DNA from: an uncultured Fidelibacterota bacterium
GTDB lineage: Bacteria > Marinisomatota > Marinisomatia > Marinisomatales > TCS55
DNA length: 12,212 nucleotides
Direction: 5' to 3'
NCBI GenBank assembly: GCA_913046805.1
Contig: CAJWTA010000028.1
Coordinates: 1-12,212 of the forward strand
Shown piece by piece: positions 6,757-12,212 of this stretch. Below the pieces are notes generated by a model. The model saw only the letters and a program-made list of their open reading frames with translations. It was not told the origin of the DNA and did no database searches. The position numbers and the translations under genes were made by a program. Position 1 is the first letter of the stretch. Every line of letters starts with the position of its first letter.

Positions 6757-7949
6757 TGGCTTTTTATTTTTCTTTCTAGACCGTAAAAATTGATTTTTCT
6801 ATACAAGGTTCTCTCGCTCATTCCTAAAGATTTAGCAGAAGCTCTTCGATTGTTTTTAAAAAATTTCAACGTTCTTACAATAGCTTCTTTTTCAAGATCT
6901 TCAATAGTCATATCTCCAATGGAGCTATTTTTAATAAAATATTCTGAGTCTTCATTTATCAATCCCGAATGTCCTTGGCTTTCTCCCGTTTCCAAAAGTG
7001 GAGGATTGACATTCCCAATAGTTGACTGCGATGGTGAAGCAAGTTGCTTTAAAAATTCAACATCTTGCCTTAATAAAAAAAGCTGCCTCAATATAAGTTC
7101 TCTTTCTGCAGTATCGGCAGGTTGACTAGTTAAAACCGGTAAAGCTTCATTTTTTAATCCGTCTATTTGTTTTTTTCCAAGTTGAGCTTCAACCATTTCA
7201 CCGGTAATCCTTTCACCTTTTTCAAGGACTAATATACTTTCAACAAAATTCTTTAGCTGTCTGACATTTCCTTTCCATTGATAGTTTTTCATATACCTGA
7301 TTGCATCTGGAACAAAACCCCTGTAAATCATATCATTATTTCTAGTAAACTCTAATGCAAATCTCTCAACTAGTAGAGCAATGTCTTCGACTCTCTCATT
7401 AAGAGATGGTAGTTTTATTGATACTGTATTAAGCCTATAATAAAGATCTTGCCTAAATTTACCCTTTTCAACTAAATCTGATAAATCTTTATTGGTTGCT
7501 GCAATGATACGAACATCAGTCTTTTTAATCTTAGACTCACCAACTGGCATGAATTCCCCGCTCTCAATTACTCGCAATAATTTAACTTGAGTGTCAAGGG
7601 GGGTTTCTCCAATCTCATCCAAGAAAATCGATCCTTTATTAGCGCTTTCAAAATATCCTTTTCGATCCCCTTTAGCATCAGTATACGCTCCTTTTTTGTG
7701 GCCAAATAGCTCGCTTTCAATAATACCTTCAGGAATTGCTCCGCAGTTGACAGTTACAATTGGCTCATGGCTTCTCTTACTGTTTTGATGTATTGCCTTC
7801 GCAAATAACTCCTTGCCAGTTCCTGATTCACCCGAAATTAATACCGATATATCAACCGGAGATACTTGTGCAATCATCTCCAAAACCTTTGCTATTGCAT
7901 CAGACCTACCCACAATTCCTGATTTTTGTTGAATTCTTTCTATATTCAT
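6753..7949 (-). CDS. Sigma-54 activator (AAA+ with Fis-type HTH) lacking a sensor domain
   Basis: A bacterial enhancer-binding protein that would use ATP to remodel sigma-54 RNA polymerase. The 398 residues start almost directly at the AAA+ domain (IVGRSDAI, 12-19), with no receiver, GAF or PAS domain. Walker A GESGTGKE (40-47), Walker B SIFLDEIGE (107-115), sensor I AATN (150-153), arginine-finger region RQDLYYRL (166-173) and sensor II GNVRQL (227-232) are present. The sigma-54 contact loop reads GAYTDA (87-92) instead of GAFTGA. A linker (about 256-345) contains a probable helix, ERELILRQLFLLRQDVEFL (282-300), which I recall in FCB homologues. A Fis-type helix-turn-helix closes the protein (about 366-390, ASAKSLGMSERTLYRKI). 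It starts 9 bases after the uvrB stop and overlaps lptE by 4 bases. Targets cannot be read from this window. Confidence 0.92.
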   Translation of the reverse strand: MNIERIQQKSGIVGRSDAIAKVLEMIAQVSPVDISVLISGESGTGKELFAKAIHQNSKRSHEPIVTVNCGAIPEGIIESELFGHKKGAYTDAKGDRKGYFESANKGSIFLDEIGETPLDTQVKLLRVIESGEFMPVGESKIKKTDVRIIAATNKDLSDLVEKGKFRQDLYYRLNTVSIKLPSLNERVEDIALLVERFALEFTRNNDMIYRGFVPDAIRYMKNYQWKGNVRQLKNFVESILVLEKGERITGEMVEAQLGKKQIDGLKNEALPVLTSQPADTAERELILRQLFLLRQDVEFLKQLASPSQSTIGNVNPPLLETGESQGHSGLINEDSEYFIKNSSIGDMTIEDLEKEAIVRTLKFFKNNRRASAKSLGMSERTLYRKINFYGLERKIKSQ

Positions 7950-7958
7950 AAAAATTAC

Positions 7959-9962
7959 CTAATTAAACATTTTTGACAGCTCTTTTTCAAGTTTATCTAT
8001 CTCATCCCTCAATTTAGCTGCTTTTTCAAAATCTAGATTTTCAGCAGATTGTATCATTTCTTGTCTCATCATATCAACGGCAAGTTTTTTGTCCATACTT
8101 GAAAAGTCATCTCCTCTTCTATTTTTAATTTCAATTTCATTTGCAGAGCTATTTGAGTCAGCTACAGATGTACTACCCAAAATATCTTGCGAGGACTTTT
8201 CAACAGTTTTTGGTTTAATGCCGTGCGTTTTATTGTAGTTATTTTGAATTTTTCTTCTGCGAGAAGATTCATCAATCAAATATTTCATTGCATCTGATAT
8301 TCTATCACCATACAAAATAACATGTCCGTCTACATGCCTAGCTGCCCTTCCAGCAACTTGCATTAAAGAACTCTTTGATCTCAAAAAACCTTCTTTGTCA
8401 GCATCAATTACAGCCACAAGTGACACCTCAGGAAGGTCCAAACCTTCTCTAAGTAAATTAATACCCACTAACACATCAAACTCTCCCAATCTCAAATCTC
8501 GAAGTATTTGAACACGTTCGAGAGTGTCAATTTCACTATGTAAATACCTAACTTTGAGATTTATTCCGCGTAGATATTCAGATAAGTCTTCAGCCATTCG
8601 TTTTGTAAGAGTAGTAATAAGAATACGCTCATTTTTAGATATTCTTTTATTTATTTCACCCACTAAATCATCAATTTGCCCATGACTTTTTCGTACCTCA
8701 ACTGTTGGATCAACTAATCCTGTAGGACGTATTAGTTGCTCTACAACCACACCATTAGAAAGCTCAAGTTCCCGATAAGATGGTGTAGCTGAAACATATA
8801 CTGTTTGGTTTTGATTTTTGTGGAATTCATCAATTTTCATCGGTCTATTATCTAGCGCACTGGGGAGTCTAAATCCATGCTCAACCAAAACTTCTTTTCG
8901 AGACCTATCTCCATTATACATCGCTTGAATTTGTGGTAGTGTCACATGTGATTCATCAATGATTGTTATAAAATCTTTTGGGAAAAAATCAATAAGTGTA
9001 TAAGGTCTTTCGCCAGGTTTTCTACCTGAAAAATACCTAGAATAATTTTCAATTCCAGAACAGTAGCCAACCTCCATCATCATTTCAAGATCAAAATTTG
9101 TCCTTTGCTCTAATCTCTGTGCTTCAAGAAGCTTGTCATTTAATCGCAATTCATCTAATCTCGAAATAAGCTCAGATCTTATCTCAGAAGTAATTTTATT
9201 GATTGCCTCTTGATCCGTTACAAAATGCTTCCCTGGATATATGAATTCTGAATCCATCTCTTTCAAAATCTCTCCAGTTAAAGGGTCAAAGCGGACAATT
9301 TGATCAATAGTTGAACCAAACAATTCTATTCGAATACCTACATTTTCATAAGCTAGGTGAATTTCAATAACATCTCCTCTTACCCTAAAAGTACTGCGAT
9401 CAAATGAAATATCATTTCTTGAATAATGAATGTTAACAAGATGTGAGAGAAATTTCTTTCTATGTATTTTTTCACCACGCTTCAAATGTATTACTTTTTC
9501 TTTATAATCATCGGGAGATCCTATGCCGTATATACAAGACACAGAGCTTACTACAATAACATCTTTTCTGCTCATAAGTGAGCTTGTTGCTTTAAGTCTT
9601 AGTATGTCAATCTCTTCATTGATGGACATATCCTTTTCAATGAAAGTATCAGTTACTGGTAAATAGGCTTCAGGCTGATAATAGTCATAATAGCTAATGA
9701 AATATTCAACAGCGTTTTGAGGGAATAATTGCTTAAACTCACCATATAGTTGCGCAGCTAAAGTTTTGTTATGGGAAATAATTAGGGCGGGTCTTTGTAA
9801 TTCTTGAATTACATTGGCCATTGTGAAGGTTTTACCAGATCCTGTGATACCAAGCAGAACCTGATGTTTTTCACCCTTATCCAGTCCTAATGAAATTTCT
9901 TTTATAGCAGAAGGTTGATCGCCCGTAGGTGTAAAGTCTGATTTAATATTAAACTCTGTCAT
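7959..9962 (-). CDS. uvrB: UvrABC excinuclease subunit B
   Basis: UvrB verifies DNA damage handed over by UvrA and recruits UvrC for dual incision in nucleotide excision repair. The length of 667 residues is normal. Walker A is GITGSGKT (38-45). The damage-probing beta-hairpin YYDYYQPEAYLP (91-102) is intact, as are the Walker B DESHV (336-340), SATPS (391-395), NLLREGLDLPEVSL (502-515) and motif VI QVAGRAARH (535-543; QTIGRAARN in many bacteria, a mild variant). The C-terminal UVR motif for UvrC contact is at about 630-664 (NLDFEKAAKLRDEIDKLEKE). A Ser/Asn-rich spacer, about 586-612, precedes it. The ATG at 9962 gives the usual N-terminus with TPTGDQPSAI; no strong Shine-Dalgarno precedes it. 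It is the first gene of the minus-strand run, divergent from the cupin gene. Confidence 0.98.
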   Translation of the reverse strand: MTEFNIKSDFTPTGDQPSAIKEISLGLDKGEKHQVLLGITGSGKTFTMANVIQELQRPALIISHNKTLAAQLYGEFKQLFPQNAVEYFISYYDYYQPEAYLPVTDTFIEKDMSINEEIDILRLKATSSLMSRKDVIVVSSVSCIYGIGSPDDYKEKVIHLKRGEKIHRKKFLSHLVNIHYSRNDISFDRSTFRVRGDVIEIHLAYENVGIRIELFGSTIDQIVRFDPLTGEILKEMDSEFIYPGKHFVTDQEAINKITSEIRSELISRLDELRLNDKLLEAQRLEQRTNFDLEMMMEVGYCSGIENYSRYFSGRKPGERPYTLIDFFPKDFITIIDESHVTLPQIQAMYNGDRSRKEVLVEHGFRLPSALDNRPMKIDEFHKNQNQTVYVSATPSYRELELSNGVVVEQLIRPTGLVDPTVEVRKSHGQIDDLVGEINKRISKNERILITTLTKRMAEDLSEYLRGINLKVRYLHSEIDTLERVQILRDLRLGEFDVLVGINLLREGLDLPEVSLVAVIDADKEGFLRSKSSLMQVAGRAARHVDGHVILYGDRISDAMKYLIDESSRRRKIQNNYNKTHGIKPKTVEKSSQDILGSTSVADSNSSANEIEIKNRRGDDFSSMDKKLAVDMMRQEMIQSAENLDFEKAAKLRDEIDKLEKELSKMFN

Positions 9963-10041
9963 AGTGGCAAATTTATGACATAAATAAAATACGATACAAT
10001 GGCAGAGGTTAAATTTATTTTTAATAAATTAAGGAAATAAA
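9963..10041. promoter_or_regulatory. Divergent promoter region between uvrB and the cupin gene
   Basis: These 79 bases must carry the start signals for the uvrB run and probably the cupin gene. On the plus strand ATGACA (9975-9980) and TACAAT (9995-10000) resemble -35 and -10 boxes, but the 14-base spacer is too short for a standard sigma-70 promoter. AT-rich stretches on the minus strand give no clear pair. I see no LexA-type box or sigma-54 (GG-N10-GC) element. The cupin Shine-Dalgarno AAGGAA is at 10031-10036, 5 bases before its ATG. Confidence 0.4.
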
Positions 10042-10398
10042 ATGCGAGATTTAATTGTTAAAAAATTCGAGAATCCTGATAAAATAATTAGTTTTGATAA
10101 TGGAAAATTTGAATTAGTTCACATGGGATTAATGACCATTGGGAAGGCCACCTATAAGCCAGGCTGGAAATGGTCAGAAGATGCAAACCTTCTTGGAGGA
10201 ACAAAATTCTGTGAAGTAGAACATTTAGGAGTGGTTATGTCAGGGTCGGCTACTGTTGCTTTTAAAGGAGAAAAAGTAAGTATATTAAAACCAGGCGATG
10301 TATTCTATGTATCATCAAAACCTCATGATAGTTGGGTTATTGGAAAAAAACCTTATGTATCTATTCATTTTTTAGGAGCAGAAAAATACATTCAATAA
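10042..10398 (+). CDS. Small single-domain cupin protein
   Basis: A 118-residue cytoplasmic beta-barrel protein of the cupin superfamily; no signal peptide. The first cupin motif is degenerate: CEVEHLGVVMSGSA (57-70), with E58, E60 and H61 in place of the usual HxH. The second is GDVFYVSSKPHDSWV (85-99), with H95. These would be the metal ligands. Before them comes MTIGKATYKPGWKWSE (31-46), a pattern I recall from a widespread group of short cupins annotated only as cupin domain-containing. The substrate is unknown; binding or isomerisation of a small carboxylate or sugar acid is possible, but nothing here decides it. The start is supported by AAGGAA 5 bases upstream. It lies 59 bases before the amidohydrolase on the same strand, with no terminator between them. 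Confidence 0.88.
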   Translation: MRDLIVKKFENPDKIISFDNGKFELVHMGLMTIGKATYKPGWKWSEDANLLGGTKFCEVEHLGVVMSGSATVAFKGEKVSILKPGDVFYVSSKPHDSWVIGKKPYVSIHFLGAEKYIQ

Positions 10399-10420
10399 AT
10401 ATTTTATATAATTAATTATG

Positions 10421-10429
10421 TGGTATAAA
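10421..10429 (+). promoter_or_regulatory. Candidate extended -10 promoter for the amidohydrolase gene
   Basis: TGGTATAAA reads as an extended -10 element (TG-n-TATAAA, hexamer 10424-10429). A transcript starting about 7 bases downstream would have a leader of roughly 22 bases containing the AAGGAG site at 10443-10448. No good -35 is seen at 16-19 bases, which an extended -10 can tolerate. The gene may instead be read through from the cupin. Confidence 0.35.
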
Positions 10430-10442
10430 TTTTAACGTATTC

Positions 10443-10448
10443 AAGGAG
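10443..10448 (+). promoter_or_regulatory. Shine-Dalgarno AAGGAG deciding the amidohydrolase start
   Basis: AAGGAG directly abuts an ATG at 10449, too close for initiation, but is 9 bases from the in-frame ATG at 10458. The second ATG also gives a cleaner signal peptide, so it is preferred. Confidence 0.75.
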
Positions 10449-10457
10449 ATGCAGGCT

Positions 10458-12050
10458 ATGAGAAATTTATATAGACCTATACTTATTATCTTTTTTTGTT
10501 CAAGCTTATTTTCACAATCAAACCAAAAAAGTTTGATACCGGGTTCGGATCGGTCAGAGGGCATGGGGCCTTTCAAGCGAATGGTTATAAGAGGTGCCAC
10601 TCTGATAAATGGAACCGGATCACCCCCAATTGGCCCTGTAGATATTGTCATTGAAAAAAACAAAATTTCTGAAGTGCGAAGTGTTGGATATCCAGGTGTT
10701 CCAATCAGTGAAAATAGAAGACCCAAAAAAGGTGATTATGAAATCGATGCATCTGATCATTACATTTTGCCAGGTTTTGTAGATATGCATGCACATGCGG
10801 GATCACCTCAAAAGGCTCCAGATACCGATTACGTATACAAGTTATGGCTGGCGCATGGTGTTACAACTATTCGTGGAGTAGGACTTGGACCTATGGAATT
10901 TACTTTAAAAGAAAAAAATCGTTCGAAAAATAATGAAATAACAGCACCTAGAATTTGGGCATATCAAAGACCTGGCCAAGGAAAAGACTGGAAAGGTGGA
11001 CCTATAAGGGATCCGCAAAATGCAAGAAGATGGGTACGTTATGCTGCAAATAAAGGGGTTGATGGGGTTAAACTTGTATCATATGATCCTGATATTATGG
11101 CAGCGCTAATTGATGAATCTATAAAACAAAATCTTGGAACAACGGCTCATTTAGGCCAAACGGGTGTTGCTAGGATGAATACACTTGACGCAGCGCGATT
11201 AGGGCTGGGCACACAAACACACTTCTATGGCTTATTTGAATCAATGTATGAAGAAAATGACATCCAACCCTACCCTACAGACATGAACTATAACAACGAA
11301 CAAGATCGTTTTGGCCAAGTTGCTCGTCAATGGAAATTAGTTAAACCTAATAGTGATAAATGGGAATCCTTAAAGAAAGAACTCATTAATCTTGATCTCA
11401 CAATGGATCCGACAATGAATATTTATAATGCAGGACGTAATGTTATGCATGCAAGAAATGCAGATTGGCACGAAAAATACACATTACCATCGCTTTGGGA
11501 TTTCTTTATGCCGAGCAGAAAAGCGCACGGATCCTATTGGTTTAATTGGACCACCCACGATGAAATAGCTTGGAAAAAATTCTATCAAATTTGGATGCAA
11601 TTCTTAAATGAGTATAAAAATTCTGGTGGTCGTGTTACAACGGGATCTGATTCAGGTTACATATATAAACTTTTTGGTTTTGGATACATTGAAGAATTAG
11701 AGCTTTTACAAGAAGCCGGATTTCACCCATTAGAGGTTATCAGAGCTGCAACACTTCACGGAGCTGAAACTCTTCATAAACCGCTAGGAACCACGCCAGA
11801 CTTTGGAATCATTGCTCCTGGATATCTAGCTGATCTAATAATAATAAGTGAAAATCCATTGTCAAATTTTAAAGTTCTTTATGGAACCGGTGCAATAAAA
11901 CTAGACAATGAAAACCTTCCAAAAAGGATTGGAGGCATAGATTATACAATTAAAGATGGTATAGTATACGATGCAAAAAAACTGCTTCAAGAAGTAGAGA
12001 GAATGGTTGATGATGCAAAAAAGAGAGATGGCGAACTAAAAAAATACTGA
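10458..12050 (+). CDS. Secreted imidazolonepropionase-like amidohydrolase
   Basis: A metal-dependent hydrolase of the amidohydrolase superfamily (COG1228-like), which cleaves amide, peptide or cyclic amide bonds; the substrate is unknown. A Sec signal (MRNLYRPILIIFFCSSLFSQ, 1-20) with cleavage near Ser19|Gln20 sends it to the periplasm or outside. The N-terminal composite domain starts at about 40 (VIRGATLINGTG). The likely metal ligands of the TIM barrel are visible: H111 and H113 in PGFVDMHAHA, a probable carboxylated Lys205 in GVKLVSYD, H231 in TTAHLG, H255 in QTHFYG and D398 in TGSDSG. The end GIIAPGYLADLIII (450-463) is typical of the family. Residues 260-390, rich in Trp, Tyr and Asn, are a long insert that probably shapes the substrate pocket. 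Length 530; start chosen from the AAGGAG spacing. A lipoprotein gene begins 14 bases after the stop. Confidence 0.93.
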   Translation: MRNLYRPILIIFFCSSLFSQSNQKSLIPGSDRSEGMGPFKRMVIRGATLINGTGSPPIGPVDIVIEKNKISEVRSVGYPGVPISENRRPKKGDYEIDASDHYILPGFVDMHAHAGSPQKAPDTDYVYKLWLAHGVTTIRGVGLGPMEFTLKEKNRSKNNEITAPRIWAYQRPGQGKDWKGGPIRDPQNARRWVRYAANKGVDGVKLVSYDPDIMAALIDESIKQNLGTTAHLGQTGVARMNTLDAARLGLGTQTHFYGLFESMYEENDIQPYPTDMNYNNEQDRFGQVARQWKLVKPNSDKWESLKKELINLDLTMDPTMNIYNAGRNVMHARNADWHEKYTLPSLWDFFMPSRKAHGSYWFNWTTHDEIAWKKFYQIWMQFLNEYKNSGGRVTTGSDSGYIYKLFGFGYIEELELLQEAGFHPLEVIRAATLHGAETLHKPLGTTPDFGIIAPGYLADLIIISENPLSNFKVLYGTGAIKLDNENLPKRIGGIDYTIKDGIVYDAKKLLQEVERMVDDAKKRDGELKKY

Positions 12051-12064
12051 ATTAAGAAATAATT

Positions 12065-12212
12065 ATGAGATCAATAGCAACTACATTTACAATTTTAGTC
12101 TTGTGTTCTTGCGTGAATAAAGAACCTAAAAAAGAAATAAATGATGTACTAGACTCACTTCATCATTTAGCATCTTTAGCTGATGAAAAAAGATATATCA
12201 ATCTTTTTTCTA
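12065..12212 (+). CDS. Lipoprotein, possibly NTF2/SnoaL-like (3' end outside window)
   Basis: An open frame starts at ATG 12065, 14 bases after the amidohydrolase stop, and runs off the right edge after 49 codons. It reads MRSIATTFTILVLCSCVNKE and onward. The lipobox L-C-S-C puts the lipidated cysteine at residue 16, after a short hydrophobic leader; Asn at +2 does not suggest inner-membrane retention. The next part, VLDSLHHLASLADEKRYINL, resembles the first helices of SnoaL/NTF2-like domains (family with an opening such as L-x-x-L-H-x-x-A-x-x-x-D-x-x-x-Y-x-x-L-F), from memory. The gene is incomplete here, so the domain call is tentative. The lipoprotein signal is the stronger part. Tight spacing suggests cotranscription with the amidohydrolase. 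Confidence 0.7.
   Translation, partial: MRSIATTFTILVLCSCVNKEPKKEINDVLDSLHHLASLADEKRYINLFS

Noticed and set aside
6790..7125. Plus-strand open frame of 111 codons opposite the sigma-54 activator
   Set aside because: It lies fully antisense to an intact gene with clear motifs and has no ribosome site or domain of its own.
9975..10000. Sigma-70 promoter ATGACA / TACAAT for the cupin gene
   Set aside because: Both hexamers are good, but the 14-base spacer is outside the usual 16-18 range; kept only as a note in the divergent region.
10449..10457. Upstream ATG as the amidohydrolase start
   Set aside because: It directly abuts AAGGAG with no spacer; the next in-frame ATG has proper spacing and a better signal peptide.
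10412..10726. Minus-strand open frame of 104 codons across the amidohydrolase start
   Set aside because: It overlaps a well-supported gene with a signal peptide and Shine-Dalgarno, has no recognisable domain, and looks like a shadow frame.

Overview
The window is AT-rich bacterial DNA, densely packed, with no RNA genes, insertion sequences, CRISPR arrays or phage genes that I can see. The gene set suggests an uncultured marine member of the FCB superphylum, most likely Candidatus Marinimicrobia (SAR406) or a relative. The reasons are a receiver-less sigma-54 activator coupled to lptE, an S16 protein with a long acidic tail, a DxDxDG-type loop inside an envelope protein, and short Sec signals ending in ...S-Q. 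Clear Shine-Dalgarno motifs (AAGGAG, AAAGGA, AAGGAA) before several genes argue against a typical Bacteroidota genome. The taxonomic call is an inference.

Layout, left to right. (1) 1-503, minus: rpsP (S16), running off the left edge, with a TTG start and an imperfect Ala-Pro-Glu hexapeptide repeat tail. (2) 641-1132, plus: a lone GNAT acetyltransferase, divergent from rpsP. Its stop codon overlaps that of the convergent ybiT. (3) 1129-2712, minus: ybiT, an ABC-F translation factor, with a TTG start. (4) 2841-9962, minus: a tight run read in the order uvrB, sigma-54 activator, lptE, asnS, nadE, small secreted protein. The gaps are 9, -4, 24, 6 and -8 bases, which fits one transcript; ybiT follows after a 128-base gap. 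(5) 9963-10041: a divergent promoter region. (6) 10042-12212, plus: a small cupin, a secreted imidazolonepropionase-like amidohydrolase, and the start of a lipoprotein that may be NTF2/SnoaL-like, cut by the right edge.

The genes are mostly housekeeping: ribosome, ribosome rescue or protection, tRNA charging, NAD synthesis, nucleotide excision repair and LPS export. Nothing amounts to a clear new multi-gene system. The points most worth a second look are the GAYTDA variant of the sigma-54 contact loop in an activator without a sensor domain, the calcium-type loop near the C-terminus of LptE, the secreted amidohydrolase/lipoprotein neighbourhood, and the unassigned exported protein overlapping nadE. 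Four starts were set by sequence evidence: TTG for rpsP and ybiT, and internal ATGs for asnS and the amidohydrolase.
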